The translations under genes and the position numbers were made by a program. Below the pieces are notes generated by a model that saw only the letters and a program-made list of their open reading frames with translations, did no database searches and was not told the origin of the DNA. Below, one piece after another: positions 1 to 10,298 of a stretch of DNA of 37,348 nucleotides; within the stretch, counting starts at the first letter, position 1; each line of letters opens with the position of its first letter. This DNA is from JAICMB01 sp049514735 (lineage in GTDB: Bacteria; Acidobacteriota; Terriglobia; Bryobacterales; Bryobacteraceae), in the NCBI GenBank assembly GCA_049514735.1, contig JBEKUT010000010.1, forward strand, positions 1 through 37,348, given 5' to 3'.

Positions 1-393
1 ATCGCCCAGCAGAGCCGCGATACGCACGTCGTCCGGCTGGGATTTGTGCAGAGAATCGAATTCCTGCGCCGCCCGTGGGAGGTCGCTTTTTTTGTAATAG
101 GCCAGCGCCAGATTGAGATGCAACCCGCTGTTCGAAGGCAGTTTCGCCAGTGCCGCCTGGTATTGCGCGATGGCTTCGTCGTAGCGTCCGGCGTGCGCCA
201 GCGCCGCGCCCAGGTTGGCGTGTAGTTCCGCCGCCTCGGGGTGCATCCGCAGCAGCTCCTGATACTTGCCGATCGCCGTCGCATCGTCGCCGCGTTGCTG
301 CGCCGCAACAGCGTCGCGAAATATCTGCCCGGCATTCGGCGCCTGCGCCAGCATGACGGAACAGAACACCAGAGATAGCCATAAAAACCGCAT
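1..393 (-). CDS. Secreted TPR protein, C-terminus cut off by window edge
   Basis: The first 131 codons of a minus-strand gene are visible and the rest lies beyond base 1. The ATG at 391-393 is followed by a short signal peptide (MRFLWLSLVFCSVMLAQA). Then come TPR helices with the usual pattern: AIGKYQELLRMHPEAAELHANLG, in which A, L, G and P positions recur every 34 residues, and YDEAIAQYQAALAKLPSN. TPRs are protein-protein interaction scaffolds, and with a signal peptide this one should act in the periplasm. Only 50 bp separate it from the divergent TPR gene at 444, so the two may share a promoter region. The partner is unknown. Confidence 0.85.
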   Translation of the reverse strand, partial: MRFLWLSLVFCSVMLAQAPNAGQIFRDAVAAQQRGDDATAIGKYQELLRMHPEAAELHANLGAALAHAGRYDEAIAQYQAALAKLPSNSGLHLNLALAYYKKSDLPRAAQEFDSLHKSQPDDVRIAALLGD

Positions 394-443
394 TAAATTC
401 CATCATAGCCGCGCTACGCTAAGGAAAGGAGTTCCGCTCGAGA

Positions 444-1586
444 ATGAAGTTTTCCTTCGCCCACGCGGCGGGATTAGCTTGCCTGCTTGCCGTTCGAATG
501 GCTGCCGCGCAGACGTCGTACGATAACTTCGACGATCTGGCGCGCCGTGCGCAGGCCGCGCTGGACAGCGACCCGGCTCAGGCCGCGGTCCTCTATAAAC
601 AGGCGTTGGAATTCCAACCCACGTGGCCCGAAGGATGGTTCTATTTGGGCGGCGCTCTCTACCGGCTCGACCGCTACGCCGAGGGTATCGACGCCTTCCA
701 CAAAGGACTCGATCTTTCGCCCCACAATGGCCCGGCCTGGGCTCTGATGGGGATGTGCGAGTATGAGCTCGGCCATCTCGACCAGACGCTTGCCGATATC
801 GGCAAGGGGGAAGATCTGGGGCTCGGAACCAACACTGCATTCGAGGCCGCGGTACGCCAGCGAGCCGCCCTGGCCCTCATCCGCCAGTCGTTTTTCGACC
901 GGGCCATGGCACAGTTGCAGCCGCTCATCAAGAACAAGGAAAATACGGCGCCCGTAATGGAAGCGGCCGGCCTGTGCTCGCTCGGTGTCGCGGAAGATCC
1001 GACGAAGTTGCCGGAGAACAAGCGCAAGATCGTCGACATGACGGGGAGCGCGATGTGGGCTGCCGTGAGCCATCGTCCGCAAGACGCCGAACAGGAGTTC
1101 CATCGACTTCTGGCCGCGTATCCCAACGAGCCCGGTGTGCACTATGCTTTCGGCCTTTACTTGATGGACACCGATCAGCACGGGGCGCTGGTTGAGTTTC
1201 GGAAGGAGCTGAGCTTGAACCCTACGCATTGGCCTACGCTTCTGGCCAGCGCGTTTCTCGAGACGCGGGATGGCACGCCGGAGGCCGCGCTTCAACTGGC
1301 GGAGCGGGCACGGAAGGTCGCACCCACCAGCTATCTTTGGTTGTGCGAAGCGGAGATGGGACGCGCGCTGCTGGCCAAGGACGAACCGGAAAAGGCCGTG
1401 CCACTATTTGAGGATTCCGTGAAGCAACAGCCGGATAACGCCCAGACTCATTTCTATCTGGAGCAGGCCTACCGCCGCGCGGGGCGGAAGAGCGATGCGC
1501 AGCGGGAGAAGGCGGTGTTTGTGCGTCTGAAGTCGCAGCAGGATCCCGGTGCGATGCCGGGACTGATGAATAGCGCGAACCGGTGA
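444..1586 (+). CDS. Secreted TPR-repeat protein
   Basis: A 380-residue protein with an N-terminal signal peptide of about 22 residues (MKFSFAHAAGLACLLAV..AAAQ), followed by TPR units through most of its length, for example AVLYKQALEFQPTWPEGWFY and AIPLFEDS-type helices near the end. The start is supported by the purine-rich AAGGAAAGGAG at 421-431. It is a paralogue of the TPR protein at 14201: both open with NF-[DE]-DLA after the signal peptide and share ALxxQPxWPEGW, a LG-C-E segment and a PGVHY-[AL]-[FY] segment. The 14201 copy sits in a cytochrome operon, so this one may also scaffold an envelope complex, which is inference. It converges on the VWFA gene ending at 1677, and two constant-loop hairpins lie between them. 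Confidence 0.9.
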   Translation: MKFSFAHAAGLACLLAVRMAAAQTSYDNFDDLARRAQAALDSDPAQAAVLYKQALEFQPTWPEGWFYLGGALYRLDRYAEGIDAFHKGLDLSPHNGPAWALMGMCEYELGHLDQTLADIGKGEDLGLGTNTAFEAAVRQRAALALIRQSFFDRAMAQLQPLIKNKENTAPVMEAAGLCSLGVAEDPTKLPENKRKIVDMTGSAMWAAVSHRPQDAEQEFHRLLAAYPNEPGVHYAFGLYLMDTDQHGALVEFRKELSLNPTHWPTLLASAFLETRDGTPEAALQLAERARKVAPTSYLWLCEAEMGRALLAKDEPEKAVPLFEDSVKQQPDNAQTHFYLEQAYRRAGRKSDAQREKAVFVRLKSQQDPGAMPGLMNSANR

Positions 1587-1590
1587 TGTA

Positions 1591-1620
1591 GGGCGGGCCA
1601 TCGCCTTTTGTGGCCTGCCT
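1591..1620 (+). repeat. Constant-loop hairpin A (REP-like)
   Basis: A 10-bp stem (1591-1600 with 1611-1620, two G-T wobbles) closes exactly on the 10-nt loop TCGCCTTTTG at 1601-1610. It lies just after the TPR stop codon and 18 nt from hairpin B in the opposite orientation. It resembles hairpin D at 19952, including the right-hand flank TGGCCTGCCTG. It could act as part of a terminator between convergent genes, but no clear T-run follows. Confidence 0.75.
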
Positions 1621-1638
1621 GTTCCCCAAACGAACGAA

Positions 1639-1666
1639 CACAGACGACAAAAACCGATCGTCTGTG
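1639..1666 (-). repeat. Constant-loop hairpin B (REP-like)
   Basis: A perfect 9-bp stem, CACAGACGA with TCGTCTGTG, encloses a loop that reads TCGGTTTTTG on the minus strand (1648-1657). Its inner stem CAGACGA/TCGTCTG is identical to that of hairpin C at 15324. With hairpin A it forms an inverted pair between convergent genes, the arrangement seen in bacterial BIMEs. On the minus strand it is followed by a T-rich stretch, so terminator activity for the VWFA gene is possible. Confidence 0.75.
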
Positions 1667-1676
1667 CCACTCTGCG

Positions 1677-3092
1677 CTACCTCTTAACCGGAATCGTTAG
1701 GGAGCCCGTCACATCCGAGCCTTGATCGAGCACGATCACGCGGACCTTCTGAACGGCAGCGGTGACGGGGTGATCCTGCGCGATCGCGATGCCGTCCTTC
1801 ATGGCCGCATCCTTTTGCTCATGCGTCAGATTCACGCTGGCGCCCGACATAGCCGGCTCCCCCATTGGTCCCGACGCCCCGATATCTTCCAGCAGCACCG
1901 TCAAATCGTCGACAACATTCGCGCCGTCCTCGTGCATCGATAGGTCGGCCGGATTCACACGAATTTGAAGATGCAGCGTGTTCCCGTCCGCAACCGCGGC
2001 TGCTCGCAGACCGATCTCGGGATAATCGAACGGGCTCTGATAAGCCGCCGCCAGCGCGGTGTGCCGCCTGACGTCCTCCGTCCTCTTATCCGGATACGCG
2101 TAGTAGCGTTGCTGCGTGCGCAGCTTGATCGCCTTGTTCTCGCTGGTGACGCGGATCTTGTGGAACTTCGAATCCCAACTGTCAAGCGGCATGTCGTACG
2201 CGAGCGTGTAGCTGGACGCCGCATCCCGATCCACCTCCTTTAACACCGCGCCCATTTCTTCGCCAACGTAGGTCCAGCCGCCCGTCAAACCAGAGAGCTG
2301 CTCCAGGTCGCGAGTCATGTCCGGAGTCGGATTACTGGAGTACGAAACCGGGTCCACCGCGACGTTGTCCCGTTCCAGCGTGAAGCTCAAATGCGGAACG
2401 TACAGCGCGCAATCCACCCAATCCCCATTGCACGGCGTCTTGGGATTCCAAACGTTCGGCATGCCGTTGGTGATCCAGACGATATCGCGGCGCCCCGGAA
2501 ACGGAGCGAGTTTGTTCGCCAGGGTCTCCAGCGCCACGTAGGTCTTCTTGACGACCATCTCCTGATCGTCCATAACGGCCGGCCGGTTGTGGTTCGCGGC
2601 CTTCATCGCCTTGTCGAGCGTTTTCTCAATGGTCTGCGTCCAAGTCTTGTCGTCGCCCGCCGTGCCGCCGATCTCGTGGATGGGACTTAGCGTGCCTTCG
2701 AGAGTCAGCAGATAGAAATACAGCGAGTCGCCAGAATGGAGTTGTTGCAAAGACTTGCCCAAACTGTGCCACACGTTCAGACGATCCGACAGGGGTTCAT
2801 TTAGCAGATCGAACACGATCACCTTGATGTGCGGCATCGACGCGCGGTTCGAATGATCGTTGGGAATCGCGGCCGTGGCGCTCTGCTTCGCGCGGAAGAA
2901 AATAATCTTCTGCGGTTTGCCCTGGTCTGCGATCTGAAAATCGTCGGATTTCAGACCATCCACAGGCTGGCCGCCGCTATCGAGCGCCGTCACGCTCAAT
3001 CGGATCTGACCCGCCGTATCCGCGGCCGGCGACAATTGTGCGAAGAACACAGCAGCGCCCCAAACGAAGAAAATCGTCCCCGTACTTGCCAT
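1677..3092 (-). CDS. VWFA-related acidobacterial secreted protein
   Basis: A 471-residue protein. I place the start at the ATG at 3090-3092 because a signal peptide begins there (MASTGTIFFVWGAAVFFAQ) and because the upstream ATG at 3155 would overlap the preceding gene. After the leader comes the family's beta-sandwich segment (VDGLKSDDFQIADQGKPQKI), then a von Willebrand A-like domain. The metal-site position reads VFDLLNEPLSD rather than DxSxS, and a later strand reads GRRDIVWITNGMPN. This matches the VWFA-related Acidobacterial family (TIGR03436), whose function is unknown. It is the last gene of a minus-strand run and lies 35 bp after the paralogue at 3128-5359. A role in envelope or extracellular protein binding is inference. 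Confidence 0.85.
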   Translation of the reverse strand: MASTGTIFFVWGAAVFFAQLSPAADTAGQIRLSVTALDSGGQPVDGLKSDDFQIADQGKPQKIIFFRAKQSATAAIPNDHSNRASMPHIKVIVFDLLNEPLSDRLNVWHSLGKSLQQLHSGDSLYFYLLTLEGTLSPIHEIGGTAGDDKTWTQTIEKTLDKAMKAANHNRPAVMDDQEMVVKKTYVALETLANKLAPFPGRRDIVWITNGMPNVWNPKTPCNGDWVDCALYVPHLSFTLERDNVAVDPVSYSSNPTPDMTRDLEQLSGLTGGWTYVGEEMGAVLKEVDRDAASSYTLAYDMPLDSWDSKFHKIRVTSENKAIKLRTQQRYYAYPDKRTEDVRRHTALAAAYQSPFDYPEIGLRAAAVADGNTLHLQIRVNPADLSMHEDGANVVDDLTVLLEDIGASGPMGEPAMSGASVNLTHEQKDAAMKDGIAIAQDHPVTAAVQKVRVIVLDQGSDVTGSLTIPVKR

Positions 3093-3127
3093 AAAGTTAC
3101 AGTGTCTCTCAACTGATGAGCCACTGG

Positions 3128-5359
3128 CTATGGCAAAATTTCGAAATCGGTCCACTGCGCAACGCTGTCTTTGCGGGAGGCCTTATCGGCCACGATAATT
3201 CCCAGATAATAATCCCCAGGCGGCATCTCGTGGCCCAGCTTCAGCCGCCCGGTCACCGCCAATCCGCCGCCCTCCATGGCGACCATCTTCGCGGGACCGG
3301 TGTACACGTCCTTGCCGTCGCGAATGATCCGAATTTGCGAGTCCAGCTCCGACGCTGGAACCGCCTTCTTACTGCCGCTTTCCACCATGCTCAAGTATTC
3401 TACTTCCGCGCCAGGTCCGAACTGGCGCGTTGCGGGCGACATGCCGGTCCAAGCGGGGGCGCCGGCCGGACGTTCTCCATTCTGCAGCACGATGCTGGTG
3501 AGCGCCACGCGGCCCTTCTTCCGATGCGGGATCTCCAGAAACTGGCTCGCCGATCCGACCTTCCCGGTTCCGGTGTCGCGCACCGCCACGCGGATCTGGT
3601 ACGCGCCTGGCTCCTTTACGGGAACATCCAGCACGTACACCACGCCTTGCTGCAGCGCCTGGTCGATACCCGCCGCCGGGGCTTGCACCTTATAAGAGTG
3701 AGCGACGGAGCCCACTGGGACGCCGCCCATGCTAGTCGCCACAGCTACAATCTCTACCTCGGCCGACGGCCCGCTCGGCGCGTGAGTGGCAAGATCCAGC
3801 CCGTGCGAATCCTGAAAGGTTAGGTCCTGCGCGTCGATGTACAACAGATTGCGCACCACCGGCCCATGCTTGGGGACCTCCGCATAAAGCGCCGTCAGCC
3901 GCAATCGCACATCCGATGACTTGAAGGGTGACAACATCGCGGCCTGCATATGCTCCAGAGTTGTCGCGTACTTCGGCAGCGTCTCGCTGTCGGTCTCCCC
4001 GAAGAATCCCGAACGCGACCTCACGTGCAATTTCGGGCGCAGCACCTTTACCGACACATGATGATAGCCGCGCTCGCCGTGCTTCTCGTCGAACGTGTCG
4101 CTGGGCGGCTTGAATCCGATCAGGTAATATCCGGACTGATCTTCCATTACGCGGCCGAGTCCCCAGTTGAGGTCGTTGCCGTTCTGATACGGGATTCCGC
4201 CGGTCTCATAGGCAAGATACGCGAGTCCCTGCTGGCCGATATTGAACTCCTTATCCCGGCCTTGCCCGACCTGCGAAATCGCCTCCAGCGCGCTCTGCAA
4301 CAGCGGCCCGGACATGCCGGTCATGTCGATATGGTCGGCCGCCGTGGGCTGGATGGGCTGCAATCCGGCAGCGTGCATGGTGTAGATCACGGTGCCGGCG
4401 CGATTCGCGCGGTCCACCAATTTTCGCAGCGCTACCTGGATCTGGTCGTTGCTCTCCATCTCCTGAATATCTTCCGGGCCATGATGCATGGCGGGACCTT
4501 GGGCCGGTGTGAAAAGCTGCAAACCGTCCGAAAACAAAATGATCGATTTGCGTCCGGGCATCTCTCGCAGCGCCCCAACAATATAGTTGACCGCACCCAG
4601 CGTCCCCACTGTGAGGACGGTGTTGCGGCTCACATTGTAGGTCGCGTTGAGTGCATCGGCGTCCCCATTGCGCGCGCCGAGATCCTTACCGGCCCTGTTT
4701 TCGGCCAGCGCCGAGTACGTTCCATAAGGATCGAAGAAACCCACGCCGGCGCGCCCATTTGGATTCCATCGCAGACTATCGACCAGCGACAACAAAATCC
4801 GCTTGTCGGCTGTGAACTGTTGTTGCGCTCCCGATCCGGAGCTGGTGCGGCACACCGCTACCAGATCCCCGGGCTGAACCTGGCGTTCCACAAACTTATG
4901 CAGCGAAGAACGCACCCACGCCATATCTTCGAACGAAAGTCCGAGATCGTCCACCATCAGAACGATCGTGCGGCGGACGTCCTCGGGGCGCAGCGAGGGA
5001 GCGGGTAAGGGCGGAAGCAGCGCCGACCATTTCGACGATTGTTTGGGCTCCGGCTTGGACCCGGCCAGCGCGGGCGAGGTCACCCGCACATAGGAAAAAT
5101 TGGTGATCTTCCGCTCTTTCCCGTCCTCAAAGATCGCGAAGTCGTTAGCTGTAAGGTCGGTGACTTGATGGCCGCTGGAATCGGTGACCACCGCGTCCAC
5201 TTGGACCAAGGCTGTCGTGACAGAAAAAACCACATCGGGAGTTGAGGGGTTTGGAGCTGCGGGAGGCGGCTGCTGCGCAACCAGGAGCGATGCGCAAAGC
5301 ACAACGCCGATCGTACTCCTTGCGATTCGGTGAAGTCGAACGCAAGAGGCCATTTGCAT
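3128..5359 (-). CDS. VWFA-related acidobacterial secreted protein, long form
   Basis: A 743-residue protein. AGGAG lies about 9 nt before the ATG at 5357-5359, supporting this start over the in-frame ATG two codons later. A signal peptide (residues ~1-28, ending LLVAQQ) precedes the VSVDAVVTD-like beta domain with DLTANDFAIFEDGKERKI. The VWA-like domain follows: TIVLMVDDLGLSFEDM at the metal-site strand, and GRKSIILFSDGLQLF near its end. About 300 further residues form beta-rich segments (VVYVLDVPVKEPGAYQIRVA) that look like Ig-type domains. The canonical DxSxS is altered to D-D-L-x-L-S. It belongs to the same family as its neighbours at 1677, 8092 and 10299. The ligand is unknown. Confidence 0.9.
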   Translation of the reverse strand: MQMASCVRLHRIARSTIGVVLCASLLVAQQPPPAAPNPSTPDVVFSVTTALVQVDAVVTDSSGHQVTDLTANDFAIFEDGKERKITNFSYVRVTSPALAGSKPEPKQSSKWSALLPPLPAPSLRPEDVRRTIVLMVDDLGLSFEDMAWVRSSLHKFVERQVQPGDLVAVCRTSSGSGAQQQFTADKRILLSLVDSLRWNPNGRAGVGFFDPYGTYSALAENRAGKDLGARNGDADALNATYNVSRNTVLTVGTLGAVNYIVGALREMPGRKSIILFSDGLQLFTPAQGPAMHHGPEDIQEMESNDQIQVALRKLVDRANRAGTVIYTMHAAGLQPIQPTAADHIDMTGMSGPLLQSALEAISQVGQGRDKEFNIGQQGLAYLAYETGGIPYQNGNDLNWGLGRVMEDQSGYYLIGFKPPSDTFDEKHGERGYHHVSVKVLRPKLHVRSRSGFFGETDSETLPKYATTLEHMQAAMLSPFKSSDVRLRLTALYAEVPKHGPVVRNLLYIDAQDLTFQDSHGLDLATHAPSGPSAEVEIVAVATSMGGVPVGSVAHSYKVQAPAAGIDQALQQGVVYVLDVPVKEPGAYQIRVAVRDTGTGKVGSASQFLEIPHRKKGRVALTSIVLQNGERPAGAPAWTGMSPATRQFGPGAEVEYLSMVESGSKKAVPASELDSQIRIIRDGKDVYTGPAKMVAMEGGGLAVTGRLKLGHEMPPGDYYLGIIVADKASRKDSVAQWTDFEILP

Positions 5360-5412
5360 GTGAGACGCTCCTCAAGCGACTAACGGTTACTCCAACGAAC
5401 GTAGAACGTGGT

Positions 5413-7077
<1,665 letters not shown>

Positions 7078-7124
7078 GAATTATCCAGTGTAAGCTAATC
7101 GGATCGCGCCCGATCAATCAGCCC

Positions 7125-7143
7125 CCGAGATCGATTTTCTCGG
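7125..7143. terminator. Small hairpin after dioxygenase gene
   Basis: CCGAGA (7125-7130) pairs with TCTCGG (7138-7143) around a 7-nt loop, three bases beyond the stop codon of the minus-strand gene at 7147. There is no T-run, so intrinsic termination is uncertain. A second weak stem, ATCGG with CCGAT, lies just beyond it at about 7098-7114. Confidence 0.35.
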
Positions 7144-7146
7144 CGC

Positions 7147-7986
7147 TCACCTTCGCGACACTGGCGGAGGGGTAACTTCGGGATCGATGGCGAGCGCCAC
7201 CGACGCGACGAAGCCCGCTTCGTTCGATCCCTTTTTCAATCGAACCAGGTTCAGTTCGGATTCGCTGCCATGCTGCCGGGTAAAGACATGATCCTCCGTC
7301 TGCAAAGTTCGATGAACATTGAGGCGGGTTGCGTAAGGCTCGATTTTCGCGACGTCGGCGGTGATCTCTTCAGGGAAAAAGAGCTGGCCCGTGTGGGAGA
7401 CGTGACCGCCTGCCGTCGTGCCGTCTAGCACCCGCGATCCGAGGTGAACTTTAAGGTGGATATGGATCGCCCGGCCGGAATACCAGCCCGGGTAAAGTGT
7501 CGCAAACTCCACGGCGCCGCGGCTATCGGTAAATTGCACGCCCCGCAGATAGCGGCTTGCGTCGAGCTTCCGAGAACGGGGCGGCGGGCCGGGTGGCCGC
7601 AAGCTACGCGGTTCGAAGCCGGATGGACCGAAGCCGCCGCGCGGCCCACCGGGCCCACCGGGCGGTCCATCCGGGCTCATTGCGGTGAAGCCGGAGTATA
7701 CGCCGAGCGCATCGCAGTGCCAGATATCGACCGCGGCATTTTCGAGAGGCGCACACCGTTTGGCGTCCAGCAATACGATGCGAAGCTGCAGCGGCGTGCC
7801 GGGCTTTTGCTCTGTGATGTTCTGCCGCACGGCCGCCTCTTCAACATAATAAGGACCTTCTTCCTGCTCGGGGGTAAGCATGCAGTTGGGTGTTTGGGCC
7901 AGGCTCCTGCTCCATGGAAGGACAGCGGCCCCGGACAAAAGCAATTGTCGCCGCGTAAGAGCTGTCCAGTCACGATGCAGTTTCAT
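7147..7986 (-). CDS. Tat-exported intradiol ring-cleavage dioxygenase-like protein
   Basis: A 279-residue protein. The N-terminus carries a twin-arginine signal (LTRRQLLLSGAAVLPWS), indicating folded export. EEGPYYVEE follows and then the catechol/protocatechuate 3,4-dioxygenase core: AAVDIWHCDALGVYSGF with Tyr97, and PGWYSGRAIHIHL with Tyr169, His175 and His177. Together these give the 2-Tyr/2-His set that binds non-haem Fe(III) in intradiol dioxygenases, and Arg172 is also conserved. Between the ligand segments sits a Gly/Pro-rich stretch (about residues 103-135) not typical of the catalytic fold. The family cleaves catechols with O2 between the hydroxyls; the substrate here is unknown. No other aromatic degradation gene is nearby, so it may act on extracellular lignin- or humus-type phenolics, which is inference. 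Confidence 0.88.
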   Translation of the reverse strand: MKLHRDWTALTRRQLLLSGAAVLPWSRSLAQTPNCMLTPEQEEGPYYVEEAAVRQNITEQKPGTPLQLRIVLLDAKRCAPLENAAVDIWHCDALGVYSGFTAMSPDGPPGGPGGPRGGFGPSGFEPRSLRPPGPPPRSRKLDASRYLRGVQFTDSRGAVEFATLYPGWYSGRAIHIHLKVHLGSRVLDGTTAGGHVSHTGQLFFPEEITADVAKIEPYATRLNVHRTLQTEDHVFTRQHGSESELNLVRLKKGSNEAGFVASVALAIDPEVTPPPVSRR

Positions 7987-8091
7987 ATCAGCGATGATAG
8001 CTCTGGGGGCACCGGCGTGAGCGTTAAGAATTGCAAAGCATCGGGGGTGAAGATCGGGGTTCGGAGGACGAGAGAGCGGCTGATAATTCGG

Positions 8092-10284
8092 TTACTTCGC
8101 GGCGATCGTGTACTTCAAGCTGCGCTGCGCTGTCGCGCGACCTTGCTCCACCGTGATTCTCACTTCATAATCGCCGGGCTGGGCGGCGGGTTGAATCGCC
8201 ATGGGCACGGCGCCCGAAGTATCGGCCTGCGGCAGCACTGACTTTTGATTCTGGAGAACGCGGCCATCCTTCAGGAATTGCGCCCGCAGCATCGGTGTTT
8301 CGCGATTCTCTGGGTCCGGATAAACCACGAAGTAAACCGCCGGCTTCGCTCCCGCCGGCAGCGCATTCGATACGAACGGGGCCACGCGCTTTCCCGGCAT
8401 CTCAAACGGGTCCGAAGCATCCGCGGGCCGATTCAGCGTTTCCACGCGGTGAGCCAGCGCGAGGTCGCTGATGGCCGGCCCCTTCTGTTGTTCCAGATTC
8501 TCAATCTGAAGAACATTCGTGCTCGCGAGGTTGCCCTCCTGGTCCGTCACCGCGGTCTCAACCGTATAATTGCCCGGAGCGAGGTTTACCGCGTGCTCAT
8601 AGGTCATCGACTCCGAACGCAGCGCGGCAAGGTAATTATCCGGGACCTCCGAAGGCACGTCCTTGCTCACCCGCTCCACAATCTCGCCTTGCGCGTTTTT
8701 CACCAAGGCCAGCAAGGATGCGTGGAAGCGATGTTTCTTATCGGCCACTTCGGCGGTTGCCGTGAGATTCGCTATCGGAATCTCGAAGGCGATCGCGTAC
8801 TGCGAGGTTCCGTTTTCAGAGCGGAAACGAAAGGCCTTCGTTCCGTAACCGAAGGCGTGTGGCAAGGGCTTCGCGTCCAGCGCCCGTAGTCCCGCAAAAT
8901 CCCCCGGCGTCAGCGGACCCTCGCCCGTTTCCGGCACGGCGAAATAACCGCCGCGAGTCTCGACTCGCAAATCCGCCCGCGCCAGCTTGACCTCGACCTT
9001 TCGGAAATGTCCGTCGTTCAACGCCGCTGCCGGCGAGTAGGACAGCTCATAATGCGTGTCCACATCTTCCATCACACGCGCCAGCAGCTTGTCGGTATTG
9101 TTCGTGTTCGCGATCAGGAATCCGCCGGTGCTCTCGGCCAGCTCGCGCAGCGACTCCTGCACGTTCGCGCTCAATACACCGAATCGCAGATAGTCGGTCT
9201 GATGCATGGATTCCATCAACTGGGCCGTAGCCGATGGCGTTTCGCCTCCTCCCTGGCTGTTGGGCGAAGTTGTGGGGCCGCCAATCGTAGGCCCTCCGCC
9301 CAATCCCGCCGTAGATTGGCCAGCGCTCAGGCTGGCAGTCTTTTGCAGGAACGCGTTGGCTGCGGCTTGAGAGCAGTCGTCGCCCCCGCATTCGCGCAGA
9401 CCGTTCACGTCGAGGCCGTAAAACGTCACGCCACCTTTATTGGCCAAAGTAATGAGCGACTTCCAGTATTCCAACTGATCCGGCGGCCGCGTCAGCCCCG
9501 CGCTCATCAGCATCACAGTTTTCTGAAAGGGGAGCACGCTCATTTGCTTCACCATTCGAATCAACGCGTCGATCTCGCGCAAACCTGCCTGTACCGCGAC
9601 ACCAATATCTCCGCGCGTCCCAAGAGGATTCTGCGGCGAAGAGCCGTCGGCATTCCCGTACGCGCCAGTGTCCACGGAAACACCGGTGGTAGGAATACTC
9701 AATCCGTTCAAAACCACGGCGCTACTCAGGTTCATAGCCGGAAGTTGGTTAATGGCGGCCAGCTCCACGGCCTTCAAAAGGCGCTCGCGATTATTCGAAA
9801 ACGGATAGACCGGCCGGAGCCCGCTCGAGTCTAAGCTGAAAACGCCAATGAAGGTATCGGGACGCAGTTCTTTGTTTACAAACTTGCGGGCGGCATCGAA
9901 TGCGAAAGCCCTGGTTTCCGGCGTGAGATCGTTCAATACGAGGCAGACGACATTGATAGTTCGGAGTGGATTAAACCGAGGGCTTGCCGCGCCTGGCGCA
10001 GTTTCTGTGGAAGCCGTTTGCGCGATCTGCTTTTCGTCCTCCTGCCGCACCTCGCTACCCTGGACCAAGCGGAACGACCGGATATCCTGGCGGACCCCAT
10101 CCTCAAAAACGGTCACCTGCGCGGGATCGATCTTCTTGACCAGGCGCCCGTGCGCATCGCGGACGATTACCTCGAGCAGGACTTCGCGGGCGGAGCTCTT
10201 AAACGTGGCGTCCGAATCGGGCGTTTGCTGCGCCAAGCCCGATCCCGCTAGAACGGCCGCTAACACGGCCAGCGAAACGCGCAT
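8092..10284 (-). CDS. VWFA-related acidobacterial secreted protein (tandem copy 2)
   Basis: A 730-residue protein. The start is the ATG at 10282-10284, which begins a clear signal peptide (MRVSLAVLAAVLAGSGLAQQ); an upstream in-frame ATG at 10377 would run into the neighbouring gene and adds no leader. Domains: an N-terminal beta segment (VTVFEDGVRQDIRSFRLVQG), then a VWA-like domain (INVVCLVLNDLTPETRAF at the metal-site strand; QKTVMLMSAGLTRPP later), a low-complexity Gly/Thr/Ser segment (GLGGGPTIGGPTTSPNS), VEDVDTHYELSYSP, and beta-rich C-terminal domains ending LKYTIAAK. It is the tandem paralogue of the gene at 10299, from which it is separated by 14 bp, and both end with near-identical xLxYxIAAK. 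The DxSxS metal motif is absent. Function unknown. Confidence 0.9.
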   Translation of the reverse strand: MRVSLAVLAAVLAGSGLAQQTPDSDATFKSSAREVLLEVIVRDAHGRLVKKIDPAQVTVFEDGVRQDIRSFRLVQGSEVRQEDEKQIAQTASTETAPGAASPRFNPLRTINVVCLVLNDLTPETRAFAFDAARKFVNKELRPDTFIGVFSLDSSGLRPVYPFSNNRERLLKAVELAAINQLPAMNLSSAVVLNGLSIPTTGVSVDTGAYGNADGSSPQNPLGTRGDIGVAVQAGLREIDALIRMVKQMSVLPFQKTVMLMSAGLTRPPDQLEYWKSLITLANKGGVTFYGLDVNGLRECGGDDCSQAAANAFLQKTASLSAGQSTAGLGGGPTIGGPTTSPNSQGGGETPSATAQLMESMHQTDYLRFGVLSANVQESLRELAESTGGFLIANTNNTDKLLARVMEDVDTHYELSYSPAAALNDGHFRKVEVKLARADLRVETRGGYFAVPETGEGPLTPGDFAGLRALDAKPLPHAFGYGTKAFRFRSENGTSQYAIAFEIPIANLTATAEVADKKHRFHASLLALVKNAQGEIVERVSKDVPSEVPDNYLAALRSESMTYEHAVNLAPGNYTVETAVTDQEGNLASTNVLQIENLEQQKGPAISDLALAHRVETLNRPADASDPFEMPGKRVAPFVSNALPAGAKPAVYFVVYPDPENRETPMLRAQFLKDGRVLQNQKSVLPQADTSGAVPMAIQPAAQPGDYEVRITVEQGRATAQRSLKYTIAAK

Positions 10285-10298
10285 AGATACACCCCGCG

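Noticed and set aside
3093..3155. A longer N-terminus for the VWFA gene ending at 1677
   Set aside because: The extra 21 residues have no signal-peptide character and overlap the preceding gene; the internal ATG starts a proper leader.
3950..5008. A 352-codon plus-strand open frame
   Set aside because: Antisense to the VWFA gene at 3128-5359, with no domain and composition typical of a shadow.
9007..9834. A 275-codon plus-strand open frame
   Set aside because: Antisense to the VWFA gene at 8092-10284; no motifs.
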